Assembly (NCBI RefSeq): GCF_031755915.1
Contig: NC_083389.1
Span: 16,919,001 to 16,983,000 of the forward strand
DNA: 64,000 bases
Source of the DNA: Ziziphus jujuba
Lineage: Eukaryota > Streptophyta > Magnoliopsida > Rosales > Rhamnaceae
Direction of reading: 5' to 3'
Both the position numbers and the translations under genes were made by a program. The notes under the pieces are model-generated. The model was not told where the DNA came from. It did not search any database and was given only the letters and a program-made list of their open reading frames with translations. Each line of letters begins with the position of its first letter. Positions within the stretch are counted from its first letter, which is position 1. Positions 39,387 through 50,885 of the stretch are shown here, in pieces.

Positions 39387-41633
39387 ATGGTTATTATGGA
39401 AACTGCTATTGGTGGATTGCAACGGCCAGTGGCTGCTGTTTTTTGCCAAAGGTATGGCAATTTTCAGTACTTGTCAAAGGGTGAGTAGTTGTTACTTTTC
39501 TGAACTGCTCCATGTGATCATGATAAATTCATTTTTATGTTACAATAATTTAAACATTGGACTAAATATATGTATCCAGGTTTGGTAACAAAAATCCACT
39601 CAAAAACCACCCCAAGTGCTGCTAAGCTCAAATGTAGCTCTACTTTGCCTTTTCATGGGGCTGGCCAAAAGCTGAAGAAAGCAGCAATCGGTGTACTATC
39701 TCCAGACATATCATCACCAACCACAGCATTTGATCAATTGCTTGAAGCTTGGGATGATGCATATGATGGAGTCGTAATTGATCCTCAGAGCTTACCTATA
39801 AGTGCTAATGCTTTTGCTTCTGCCCTTCGAACTTCCCTTTCCATCTGGAAACTCAAGGTCCTAGAATTAAAAACACACTTGAATTTCACATTTAAAACAA
39901 AGTCCTAATTGAATTTTGTGCATATTATTATTATTATTAGTAGTAGTAGTAGTAGTAATAGTAGTAGTAGTAATGGTAGTATTATCACTATTATTATTAT
40001 TTTTGAATTTTTGGCACCAATGTCTTGTATAGTTTTTACATGTTTGCATTTTACTTCATGTAATCAAATTAGAGCACCAACACTCATTGAAGTTGATTCT
40101 CAAAGGATGCAACATGAGTCAAAAACTTATACGCTGTGACTTTTTATCATTAGTGCATGGTTAACATAATTTAGCATTAAAAATCGGGAGATGGTGATAT
40201 TAATTTGATATTATAGATGGTAAAGTGCAAAAAAGTTGAAATTAAAGGACATTGGTGCTAAAAACTATATATATATAGATATATATATATATATATATAT
40301 ATTTTAAAGTAAACATTATTTGACTTTATAATACAGATATAAGTTTTGCAGTGACTAAAGTGGATAATCTCTTAAGCAAAAAATATTTTTTTTGTTTTTT
40401 TGGGTTGCGGATCCCCATAAAATATTTGGATCAGAACTCATTTTGACACTGAAATTAACACAAAATTATGTGGAACTAATGCAGGGGAAAAAAGGGGTAT
40501 GGCTCAAGTTACTACTGGAGCAGGCTGAACTCATTCCTATTGCAATTCAGGTCATAATTAACTCATTGCTTCAAAGTCTTTACTATTTTATTAAATATCT
40601 ACATTTATAATCCAAGTTTTTACCAGAACATGAATTATTATTGTTATATTCAATATATTTGGTTATCACAAAATCTCATACATTTTACATGGATTAATTT
40701 TCCAGGAGGGTTTTAATTACCACCATTGTGAATCAGGATATGTAATGCTAACATACTGGATTCCAGATGAGGTCTGCACCCTTCCTGCTAGCCCTTCTCA
40801 TCAAATTGGTGTTGCTGGGTTTGTGATGAATGACAAAAGAGAGGTACCTCCACTAACCTTCACAAATTCTATTCCTTTTTTTTTTTTTTTTTTTTTGGGG
40901 TCCCCTCAGGAATAGCCTAGTGACAAATATATACATATATATTATATTTCATAGCTCTTATAAAAATATATATTATCTGCTTGGTGATCAAATTGGCAAA
41001 AATTTAGGTCCTTGTGGTGAAAGAGAAGTGTCCTTGTAGTTGCTCGGGAGAGTGGAAGTTGCCCACCGGCTATGTCAACAAGGTAAAAATACATAGATTT
41101 TACTCTCAATATATAAATTATTTCCCACATTTTAACTTATGTATCTTCTGTATGTTCTTTTATTTAGGGAAATATATATATATATATATATATTGCCACC
41201 CTATACAATATAGTAATTTATGTTTCTCTTGATTTATTCCAGTCTGAAGATATATTCTCTGGAGCTATAAGAGAAGTAAAAGAGGAAACTGGTGTAAGAT
41301 ATAAATTCTACCCCTCCCCTAGCTATTAATTTGTCCATTATGTACTTAAAAGATAATTTTTTTTTTTTCTATTTCTAAAAACAGAAATCTGTTCTTTAAA
41401 AATCAACAAATTTGTTAGTACACGGTAAGACAAACTTGATCTTATTTTATGTCGATTTTCTATTTGCAGATTGACACTATGTTCCTGGAAATAGTTGCAT
41501 TCAGGTGAATCCTTAAATTTTTTATTAAAATAAAATAATTGATTTCAGTACGTTTATGAAACTTTGGTGCATAAACAAGGTCGGTCCTAAAATTTGAAAT
41601 ACCTGTTCAAAATTTTAAAAAGTGCCCTTTTTA

Positions 41634-41671
<38 letters not shown>

Positions 41672-42719
41672 CCTCTTTATTTATTTAGAGTCACAAATAT
41701 AGAACAAATAATAATAAAATTATTATAATATATAACCGTTGAATATAAAACTATTATATAACAAAAATATAGCATTTTAATATGTTATTGTTCTTTTTTT
41801 TATTAAAGCATGAAAAAAGTATAAGTAAAACACTTAATTTTATAGGGTGCATTTTATATTTTTGTGGCAAAAAAAAAAATAAATCAAAATATAAATCAAA
41901 ATTTAAAAAACAAAAAAAAAAAAGACTTTATATGTAAATATATTCAAATGTTTTTTTAAGAAATATCTCTCATTTTATTTTAGAAGATATGCTGATGTGT
42001 ATACTAAAAATAGAATCCACATTATCTCACCATATTACTTTTTTAGCATTAAAAAATAATTTTTTTAAAGATTAATATGTAAAATTAAACGGATTAATCA
42101 ATGTAGATTTCATTTTTATTATTTTCATCATCATATCTCATTAGATAAACTGAAGGATTATTATACATATATATATATATATATATATAAACAAATTCAA
42201 TTAACCCTCTTCCCTATTCTTTATATGTATTTTCTTATTATTATGATTTATTTGTTTTCATTTTTCATGTTAATGTACTTGGATGAAAAAGACATGCTCA
42301 TTTAGTGGCTTTTGAGAAGTCGGACTTGCTATTTGTATGCATGCTTAAACCTTTGACATCTGAGATCAACATTGATGAGAAGGAAATCCAAGCTGCGAAG
42401 GTACTTTCTTATATAATATGTAAATCAAAATTTGATAATTAATGTTGTGTGAGATTATTTTCTCATAGTAATTGAGAAAATATCTATGTTTCCTGTATGC
42501 ATGATTTGTCTTCAGTGGATGCCACTTGATGAAGTTACAAAACAACCATTTTATAAAGAAGACGAGATGTCAAAAAAGATTATTGACATTTGCATGGCGG
42601 CTTATGAAGATGATTACAGTAGTGGATACTTTGGCCAGCAGCTTAATTCAAAGATGGATAGGAAATTGTCCTATTTGTATTCTAATATTAATTATGCTGC
42701 ATCAAATTGTACTGTTTAG
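39387..42719 (+). CDS. NUDT8-like: Nudix hydrolase, plant NUDT2/NUDT8-like
   Basis: Nine plus-strand exons: 39387-39480, 39580-39857, 40485-40550, 40706-40843, 41008-41082, 41243-41293, 41470-41504, 42292-42400 and 42516-42719. Phases agree and give about 349 residues. A pre-Nudix region (AFDQLLEAWDDAYDGVVID) precedes the Nudix fold. The Nudix box GX5EX7REUXEEXGU is complete at residues 213-235: G213, E219, R227, E228, E231, E232 and G234. It is split between exons 5, 6 and 7. Family members hydrolyse nucleoside diphosphates linked to another group, such as ADP-ribose or NADH; the substrate cannot be read here. The Ser/Lys-rich N terminus of about 60 residues could be an organelle transit peptide, which favours NUDT8 over cytosolic NUDT2. 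The exon 8 acceptor (AAAAAG before ACATGC) has a poor pyrimidine tract and is the least certain border. Confidence 0.9.
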
Positions 42720-42807
42720 AATTAATGTGTTCTACTGAAAGAGGCCCGGGCTAGCTGTACCTTATCTGACCCTCATGTACAAGCAATAATTGAAACTTGG
42801 AAATGTA

Positions 42808-42813
42808 ATAAAT
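42808..42813 (+). terminator. candidate poly(A) signal of the Nudix gene
   Basis: AATAAA 89 bases after the stop codon, at a usual distance for a plant 3' UTR. Confidence 0.5.
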
Positions 42814-44441
42814 TGTTAAGAAGTGGTAAATGGTAATTATAAATTTGAGAAACTAATTACCCATAAATCGTTTTAGGTTTGAGTAATGTTAAATACAATA
42901 AAATTATTTATTTTATTTTTTTAAATTTGGAGACAGGGAGATCTGTATCCGAAATTATTGTTGGAGAAAACAAAGCCTCTGTCATTCATCAACTTCTTTA
43001 TTAATTGATGTGATAAATATTGTAGTAATAAATTAATGTTAAAAAATTAATTTATAAACTTATATAAGTCAATAAAATAGCAATAACATTAGAGGTATCA
43101 ACTTTATTCAACAAAATGATGTAACAAAATTAAATTGTTTTTTATTGAGTTTCAATCATTCATTTAAATATTTAAATATTCTTATTTAGTTAATATATAT
43201 ATTTTTTAAAATCTATGAAGACATTAACGGTATATTTGGATAAAAGTAAAGTTAATAGGAATTTAATTTCTTTGGAAAAGTGATAACTTTTTTTTATTTG
43301 GATACCTGTGAAATGGAAAAGTATGGGCCCAAAAAATTAGATTCCCACCACTGTAGGAAAATATGTGGGAAAGTTGTTCCCATCTATATAGGCATCATTT
43401 TAAAAATTCCAGAAAAAATAGTTTTGAATTTTTTTAAAAATACATATTTATCCTTAATTTATTATACAATATTAAATTTAATTACTTATCAATCCTAACT
43501 TTCCCATTACTCACCAAACAGATTAAGAGAAAAAATAATACTCAGAAAATTATATCCTAGTAAACTAAATCTCGAAAATCAATTTTCCTTTCAACTTTGA
43601 TATTTCCCCAACACCCCGTAAAAAGAGTCTACTAGTGAAGGTCATTACTTCTAGCTTTGGATAAAAATTTAAAGTCTTAATCTCCCATCTCAACAAAATA
43701 AAAAATTTTATATTATTTTTAATTAATAAATTTATATATTTTATTGCAGTATTTTCTGGTAAATAATTAAGCTGCAGGCTATTAAACAAAGTTGACATAC
43801 ACATCTAACAGTGCCATTTCAAATATTGGTATATATCTAAGAGTATGTTTAAACAAGTTGATAGTCATAGCACTATTATTTAGTTTTTTAATTTTTTTGT
43901 GCTATTCTAATCCATCAATATTGTTTATATATATATATATATATATATACTTTTTCTTTTTGATCGTTAGGATATTACTGGAATTCAAAATTTCACATTT
44001 CATGTTGATATTGTCACTATATTATACTTGCAAAAACATTCATCAATATTGTAAATATGTATTTAAAACAAAGTAATATATTTGTTTTCTTCAAAAAATA
44101 CATCATATTCCTTAAAAATTTTACAATTATATAGACCTCTGTGTCATAAGAAAAAAAAGAAAAAGAAAAAAAAGATACTAGAAATTAATAGCCCATTGAT
44201 ATTAAATATGCTCCTTGGGGAGAATTAGAGAAAGATTGAGAACGCAGCCTAAAGCTTCTCTACTGTGACGCAAAAGATTTGGAACAATTTCAAAGGCTTG
44301 CCAATCCATCGAAATGGGCAAGATGGACAAGGGGGTGGTGATCAGTGAATGGATAAAAAGAGGAGGCTTATCCATGTCATATTATAACAAGAAAGAAGCT
44401 CGCCCCATTCCTCAATTAAATAGATGAATAAAGAAGTGCTC
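42814..44441. other. intergenic DNA with a MITE copy
   Basis: Apart from the M1 element at 43229-43610 I see only AT-rich DNA, a (TA)n near 43926-43950, and the sequence into which the chromovirus inserted. Confidence 0.5.
43229..43610 (+). mobile_element. MITE-like element, family M1, copy 2
   Basis: It aligns along its length with 916-1309: TAAAGTTAAT then GGAATTTAATTT at the left, TTATTATACAATATTAAATT in the middle and TTTCAACTTTGATA at the right. Short inverted ends are weakly visible. No coding capacity. Confidence 0.6.
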
Positions 44442-44445
44442 CTAG

Positions 44446-45082
44446 TGTCACAGACTTGTTTGTTTACCCTTCAAGTCGTGCGGCCTTAGTTGCTATTCTA
44501 ACCCTTTATTGCAACTAAGTCAGCCTTTTGCTCACAAAGAAGTGAAAGCTAAGCAAAGAAGATTAGAGCACAAAAGAGAGTTTGGGAGAATGGAAGTATA
44601 TTGCTTAGAAGAGAGCTTTACAAGTGAATGTGTGGATTCTTGGTTCTTGGTTGTTGGTTCTACAAATGAGAGTTCACCCCCTTCATATAGAGGGCTTGGC
44701 ACGTAGTACGAGGATACAACATTCTAGACCTTGTACACATGGCATTCTCCTAGATAATATTCTAGATAATTCTCCTAGATATTTCTATGGACTACTCTAG
44801 AAAGCCATCTTACTACGTGATCCTAGAATGTTCTAGAAAGGTACATAAATCCTAGATTGTTCTATAGTATTCTAGAACCTTCCAAAGATTTCTTGAGTCA
44901 TCTAGAATCTTCTAGACTTCTCTTGAATCATCTATAACTTTCTAGAATTCTCTTACCTAGAAGCTTCTAGAATCTTCCGGACCCCTCCAGATTTCTCTTG
45001 AATTATCATGAATTCTCATGGAGAGTCTTGAATATTCCGGATATGCCTCAAGGATTCCTCCGAATTCATGTGGAACATGACA
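44446..45082 (-). repeat. 3' LTR of the chromovirus (637 bp)
   Basis: TGTCAC...ATGACA on the plus strand, with TG...CA ends. It pairs with 47705-48341. The body is rich in TCTAGA-like words (repeated CTAGAA and TCTAGA), giving local inverted repeats. Confidence 0.95.
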
Positions 45083-45091
45083 CTCTCCCCC
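45083..45091 (-). other. polypurine tract of the chromovirus
   Basis: GGGGGAGAG on the minus strand, directly before the 3' LTR, where second-strand synthesis is primed. Confidence 0.8.
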
Positions 45092-45093
45092 AC

Positions 45094-46548
45094 CTAATTT
45101 TGCGACGCCCTCGTCGCGCTTTCTTCCTTGAACCTTTGAATATGATCTTTGAATTGCCAAAGTGCATCAGCAGGTTCCCAACTTACTTCGCTATCGGGTA
45201 GTCCCTTCCATTTCACCAAGTACTCATGGCTCGGATGGTTATCCTTTCCACGAACTACTCGATTAGCTAAGATGCTCTCCATATCCTTGTCATAAGTATT
45301 GTATACCCGTATTGGTGCTTGCTTGGACTCCCCTCTTGTATGGTCTTCTTCATCCTTGTAGTATGGCTTTAAGCAACTTACATGGAAGACCGGGTGAAGT
45401 TTGAATGTTGGAGGTAACTCTACCTTATAAGATACCTTGCCCACCTTCTTGATGATTGGAAATGGCCCTTCGTATCGGCGAACAAGGCCTCTATGTAGCC
45501 CTCGGGTAGACTTGTGTTGGGATGGAAGGATTTTGACGAACACCAAGTCTCCCACTTGATACTCCACGTGCCTTCTTTTTGTGTCGGCCCATTTCTTCAT
45601 TTTCTTGGTTGCTTTTTGAAGATATGACCTTGTTAAATCTACTTGCTCATGCCAAGTTTTAGCATCCTTGAATGCGGCAGGACTCCTTCCTCCAAGTTGA
45701 TCAAATAAGTTGGCTATCAACGGTATATGGTACTTGTTCTTGATGGTGACCTTGTTAAGTGCCCTATAGTCAATGCATAGCCTTAACGAACCATCATGCT
45801 TCTTTTGGAACAAGATGGGTGCTCCATAAGATGCTTTTGATGGTTGAATGTAACCGGCATCCAAAAGCTCTTTAAGTTGTCTCCTTAGCTCCTCTAGCTC
45901 CGGGGGAGACATGCGATATGGTGCCATTGCGGGTGGTTTGGCACCGGGCTCCAAGTCGATGCAATGATCCACCTCCCTCCTTGGTGGAAGTCTTTTAGGT
46001 AGTTCGGGTGGCATGGCATCTTTAAAGTCTTCAAGGACTTGGCTAATCTCCTTTGGTGGCTCCTTGGAAGTGACTTCTTTTTCCTCACGTAATGTAGCAA
46101 GGAATGTAGCATCTCGCTTCCTTATCCCTTTCTTGAGTTGCATGGCAGAGAGATGGTTGGAAGTTCTCGGCTTATGCATCGTCGGGACCATGCAAGGGCC
46201 TCCCTCCATTATACACACCGTGTTGTAGTGAGGGAGTGGTACCACATTGAATTGTCGAAGAAATTCCATGCCAAGCACAAATTCCATGCCAAGCACAATA
46301 TCAAAGTCATCCATAGGAGCAATGGAGAAGTTGACTTTACCTTGCCAAGTACCGAGGTGTAACTCCACGTTACGAGTCATGCCATCTAGTGGTTTAGCTT
46401 CAGCATTCACAGTCTTTAACCACCCTTGACCCTTGTCAAGTTTTAGGCCAAGCCTCATGGCCTCCTCCCTCTTTATGAAATTGTGAGATGCTCCGGTGTC
46501 CACTATGACTTGAGCATCCTTACCATTAATACGTGCCGCCACGTACAT
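45094..46548 (-). CDS. chromovirus pol remnant: protease, truncated RT, integrase C-terminus, chromodomain
   Basis: An uninterrupted 484-codon frame. Near the N terminus, VIVDTGASHNF carries the aspartic protease motif (D17-T-G). A reverse transcriptase start follows (YRALNKVTIKNKY, then LFDQLGG). The next residues, RSPAAFKDAKTWHEQ, belong to the region after the integrase core. So the RT catalytic block, RNase H and the integrase zinc finger and catalytic core are missing in one in-frame deletion with its junction near 45683-45692. The end is a chromodomain (EYLVKWKGLPDSEVSWEP), the part that in chromoviruses directs integration by binding chromatin. The frame differs from that of gag (overlap 46503-46548). 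It cannot be an active polymerase. Whether it is expressed is unknown. Confidence 0.85.
   Translation of the reverse strand: MYVAARINGKDAQVIVDTGASHNFIKREEAMRLGLKLDKGQGWLKTVNAEAKPLDGMTRNVELHLGTWQGKVNFSIAPMDDFDIVLGMEFVLGMEFLRQFNVVPLPHYNTVCIMEGGPCMVPTMHKPRTSNHLSAMQLKKGIRKRDATFLATLREEKEVTSKEPPKEISQVLEDFKDAMPPELPKRLPPRREVDHCIDLEPGAKPPAMAPYRMSPPELEELRRQLKELLDAGYIQPSKASYGAPILFQKKHDGSLRLCIDYRALNKVTIKNKYHIPLIANLFDQLGGRSPAAFKDAKTWHEQVDLTRSYLQKATKKMKKWADTKRRHVEYQVGDLVFVKILPSQHKSTRGLHRGLVRRYEGPFPIIKKVGKVSYKVELPPTFKLHPVFHVSCLKPYYKDEEDHTRGESKQAPIRVYNTYDKDMESILANRVVRGKDNHPSHEYLVKWKGLPDSEVSWEPADALWQFKDHIQRFKEESATRASQN
46263..46298 (-). repeat. 18-bp in-frame tandem duplication in the pol remnant
   Basis: ATTCCATGCCAAGCACAA occurs twice in a row on the plus strand. 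It repeats six residues (VLGMEF twice in VLGMEFVLGMEF) just after the protease domain. Confidence 0.9.
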
Positions 46549-47690
46549 AAGGAGTTGTTCTTTGCATTGTGAGCTGGGATCGGTCTAGCCTTCAATGAGT
46601 TGAGGAGTTGTAGACAACCCATTTGTGTTTGCTCTTGAGTTTCCCTCTCTTCGAGCATGGCACTTAATGACTTCCTCTTTGGACAATCTCTTGCCCAATG
46701 GGGACCGTCACATAGGAAGCAATTTCCCTTTGGGTTTAGGTCGGGCTTGGCTCCTTTCTTCCAATCTTTGCTAGGTAGTGGTGGCCTTCTTTGATGTTCC
46801 TTACTTTGGGGAGTTTTATGGAACTTGTCTCCCCCACCTTTAGTATAATTATTCTTAGGCTTAGGGTTAGAAGACTCACCTCGCCTATATTCAACAAGAG
46901 TTTCAACTGTAGTGAGTGCAGTTGAGATGTCTTGTACACCCCTTCGTTGAAGCTCTTGACATGCCCATGGTTGTAATCCATCCATGAAGTTGAAAAGAAG
47001 ATCCTCCTCACTCATGTGCCTTTCTTTATTTCTTCATGCTTTCTACGCCACCATACTGCAGCAAGATTAGTAAGATAGAAGGTTGCGGTGTTTACCTTTT
47101 GTTTCTCATCTTGAAAATCCAAGGCCTCAAAGTACCGCTTCATATGCCACATGTAGTTGTCTAACTCCTTGGCATCTCTTTTCCCACTAAACTCCTTGGG
47201 CTTGGGAACATCCACCCTTGGAGTAGAGACTACTTGTTGAGTAGTAATGGCGCCCCTAGTTGCAGCTTGCTTGCATAATGCCCAATCCCCACGTGTCTCC
47301 TCTAAGCTTTTCTTAAACTCATCTAATTGAGCTTGCATGAGGGACAAGGTTTCAATTACCTTTGTTTGGAAAGCTTGGCTTTCATGACGCCATGCCTCGG
47401 TGTTGGCCTCGTTGGTGCTTTGCATGGTACCTCTAAGCTCCCCCACTTAGTCACCCACACGACCATCGAGCTCCTCCATGCCTTGCTCCACACGATCAAG
47501 CCGCGCCAACATGTCGGCAACGGCCAACTCCATCTTGACCACCTTGGTCTCCATGGCAGTGAGACCGTCCTTCGACTTTGAACGCCCTCATCCTTTCCTT
47601 CCAGCATTGGGGCTGGTCTCCCTTCCCCTTGCCTCCTCAACCACAACCTCTGATGAAAACATGTTGCTCTAGATGCTAGCTCTAACCAAG
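46503..47690 (-). pseudogene. chromovirus gag, broken
   Basis: The gag region is read in pieces. A coiled-coil-like N-terminal part ends at an in-frame TAA (47447-47449). The next part (47012-47446) holds a retrotransposon gag segment with YFEALDFQDEKQKV and AAVWWRRKHE. It stops at 47012-47014, and the frame resumes at once with MSEEDLLFNFMDGLQPWA (47015 to 46503), as if an intervening stretch were lost. A zinc knuckle, CFLCDGPHWARDC, is near 46690-46730. The frame then slips relative to pol. The breaks indicate a non-functional gag, although a single shift between gag and pol is also a known strategy in some elements. Confidence 0.8.
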
Positions 47691-47702
47691 GCTCTGATAC
47701 CA
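47691..47702 (-). other. primer-binding site, initiator tRNA-Met type
   Basis: TGGTATCAGAGC on the minus strand, two bases after the 5' LTR. This is the complement of the 3' end of plant initiator tRNA-Met, the usual primer for this group. It fixes the element's orientation. Confidence 0.9.
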
Positions 47703-47704
47703 CT

Positions 47705-48341
47705 TGTCACGGACTTATTTGTTTACCCTTCAAGCTGTGCAGCCTTAGTTGCTATTCTAACCCTTTATTGCAACTAAGTCAGCCTTTTGCTCACAAAGAA
47801 ATGAAAGCTAAGCAAAGAAGACTAGAGCACAAAAGAGAGTTTGGGAGAATGGAAGTATATTGCTTAGAAGAGAGCTTTACAAGTGAATGCGTGGATTCTT
47901 GGTTCTTGGTTGTTGGTTCTACAAATGAGGGTTCACCCCCTTTATATAGAGGGCTTGGCACGTAGTACGAGGATACAACATTCTAGACCTTGTACACATG
48001 GCATTCTCCTAGATAAGATTCTAGATAATTCTCCTAGATATTTCTATGGACTACTCTAGAAAGCCATCTTACTACGTGATCCTAGAATGTTCTAGAAAGG
48101 TGCATAAATCCTAGATTGTTCTATAGTATTCTAGAACCTTCCAGAGATTTCTTGAGTCATCTAGAACCTTTTAGACTTCTCTTGAATCATCTATAACTTT
48201 CTAGAATTCTCTTACCTAGAAGCTTCTAGAATCTTCTGGACCCCTCCAGATTTCTCTTGAATTATCATGAATTCTCATGGAGAGTCTTGAATATTCCGGA
48301 TATGCCTCAAGGATTCCTCCGTATTCATGCGGAACATGACA
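47705..48341 (-). repeat. 5' LTR of the chromovirus (637 bp)
   Basis: Same length as the partner at 44446-45082. Almost all differences between them are transitions, fitting decay of methylated cytosines. Confidence 0.95.
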
Positions 48342-48490
48342 CTAGGCATTCTTCAAGAGCTCTTGCTTTGCATATTTTCCTACTTATTTTTATGATTCTG
48401 GGGTTCATAAAAAACAAAATAAAATTGCAAACCACCTACTCTTTATTTAAAGCCCCATATATTTAATAAAATGAAAGCAAGATAACCCTC

Positions 48491-48527
<37 letters not shown>

Positions 48528-48530
48528 TAA
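48491..48530. repeat. (AAT)n microsatellite
   Basis: About 12 AAT units, then ATAATAAAG. It lies about 150 bases right of the chromovirus. Confidence 0.9.
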
Positions 48531-49267
48531 TAAAGAGCAATCCCTCTTTTTCTGTTACCTACTTTTATTCGTATCTTTGGTATACCTCAATACAAAACAA
48601 GCACAAAAAAGGATATTCAATCAAAACCAAGCTATTGCCCTATCTAAGCAAGGTTCCTCTCTTCTCTATGGAAATCATCTTTTAATTAATTTAAAATCCT
48701 ATGTCTATCGCTATCGCCCTATTCTTTCTCAATTGCATATTCTATAGATGACAGGGAGTCTCTTACAATGGTAGCTTCCAACATGTAAGGTTGACCTCCT
48801 TAAGCGCCAAGTATGAATGCTTTATAAATATTAATTTCATTGGAAATTCTTACTTAAAGTTCACTTCTAATTTACCATATAAAATTTGAAGGAATTCATT
48901 ACTCTTTCTCCTAAATAGAAATGCTAATAAAGAAATTGGATCAAGTGGAAATAGTCCATTTCCATTGATTACTCTAGGCTAGTTGATCCTAGCTATGGAC
49001 TTGCTTACCAATATATATATATTTCTAGCAAATATTAAAAATAAATAATTATTTATTTAGTGATTTTCATTAATCTCATGATCTCTTTGTATTTGATAGA
49101 TAGGTCCTTCTTTTATTTTTTTTATGGATTGCACGAATTGTGAATAGTTTTTTATCCAGCGGTGGATCCGAAAAAAATTTCTTGTGGGACACCGGTTTAG
49201 TGCCAAAATTATTACTCCGTAAGTGAAGGTCTAAGTTCAACTTCCCCACCCAATATCAAATATATAC

Positions 49268-49309
<42 letters not shown>

Positions 49310-49313
<4 letters not shown>

Positions 49314-49489
49314 GTTACAAGACGATCCGTCTGCATATGGACCCGCACCAATATTTTTTGAAAAAACGTCGACTTTACTGTGTACAACTGTGTATTCATA
49401 TACAACAAAACTGATGCTTTTTTAAAAAAACGTCTGTTTTGGTGCGGATACAGATCCATATGCGGACGGACCACACCATAGCTTCATTT

Positions 49490-49490
<1 letters not shown>
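49310..49490. mobile_element. fold-back MITE, family M2, copy 2
   Basis: The left arm GATCCGTCTGCATATGGACC and CGCACCAATATTTTTTG pair with the right arm TTTTGGTGCGGATA and CATATGCGGACGGACC. The centre has GTGTACAACTGTGTATTC and AAAACTGATGCTTTTTT, as in the copy at 27228-27415. A (TA)n tract lies against each outer side. Confidence 0.75.
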
Positions 49491-49524
<34 letters not shown>

Positions 49525-50885
49525 ATGAATGCTAAAATACAAAATAAACTTTTAATCAACTACATGAATAGTAATTAATAAAAAAAATCAATACTTTTCT
49601 GTATCTGTCTTTGAGTTTTTTTTCTTTTTCCACGTTGATTTTTTTAACAAATATTTCATTGAAAATTCACAACAATTTTATTAAAATATATATATATATA
49701 TATATACACACATAGGATGCTATTGTCCCAAAAAAAAAAAAAAAAAAACCACATAGGATGCTAATTTTGTTAACAATTATCACTTAAATAAAAAATTAAT
49801 TATTAAACATATTTGGTTAAATTTAAAAGTATCCATTCAAACTAAAAAAAAATAAAAATTATCTAGTTATCTAAAATTAACTAGATAAATTTAAAATTTA
49901 AGATTTAAAACCTTTATTCAATAATACTTTTTAGTTATATTTTTAAAACAAACTAAAATAAGAAGAATTAATTATAAGGTAACGAAATTTAATAAAAATA
50001 CTCTAATGGAAACGAAGAGATATGGAAGTGAAGAAATTTATTTATTTGGAGACCAAATTAGATTAAGAGAAATTCTTTTTACAACTTCAAAATAAGTCTA
50101 CATGATCTCATTTTTTATATACCACTATTTGAATAAATATAAAATTACTTTATACAATATTTTTATTATCCAAAGTACTTTAGATTTATATACTCTCCAT
50201 CAAGCCAAAAACATATAATTTTTTTTCATATATCCTCTCAACTTGAACACCACTGCATGGAAATAGTTTCTATTATTTGTGTCTTTGTCATTTTGTGCGT
50301 GCGCGCGCTCACACACACACACATAGATATATTTAATTCAATTAGATATAAATCATCAATGTTAAAAAAAAATATTTAAAATTGACGTAGTTTATTATAC
50401 TTGGTATATAACATTTATAGATTTATATATTTGCTAGATATGGGCCAAACATTGTAATAGTGTTTAGATGTATCCTTTTAAACAATTATAAAATGTTTAG
50501 TTTGGAATTAGAAAAAAAATAAATAAAGTTCTGCAAATCATGTTTGAAAAAATATGAACGGGAGTAACAAAAAGAATGTTGTTCAATTACAAAATAATAA
50601 TAATAATAATAGTAATAATAACAAAACAAAATGATTCATTGCTAATGAATAAGAAAAAAATATATATATATCTTACCCTTTCATTTTCATGTTTTTAATC
50701 TTCTATAACTTTCATAACTCTTTTGTTACAGAATATGAATTTGTGAGGAAAAATAAAAGTGTATAGGAGTATTATTAAAAAAGATTCAATTATTAAATAT
50801 TTTTAATAATAATTTTAAATGTAAATAAACATATAATTTTCCAATCAAATTATAAAGAATTATTTGATAATGCATTAACTTCTCT

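Larger units (their letters stand above)
44446..48341 (-). mobile_element. Ty3/gypsy chromovirus with internal deletions, both LTRs present
   Basis: The element lies on the minus strand: 5' LTR 47705-48341, primer-binding site 47691-47702, gag, protease, truncated reverse transcriptase, integrase C-terminus with chromodomain, polypurine tract 45083-45091, 3' LTR 44446-45082. It is 3.9 kb, shorter than a full chromovirus, because the core of pol is missing. CTAG flanks both ends (44442-44445 and 48342-48345). The two LTRs have equal length and differ at roughly 18 positions by eye, so insertion was fairly recent. It lacks reverse transcriptase motifs, RNase H and the integrase core, so it could move only with help from another element. 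Confidence 0.93.

Noticed and set aside
47356..47703. Separate Trp/Arg-rich open frame on the minus strand near the primer-binding site
   Set aside because: It is an out-of-frame shadow of the gag N-terminal region.
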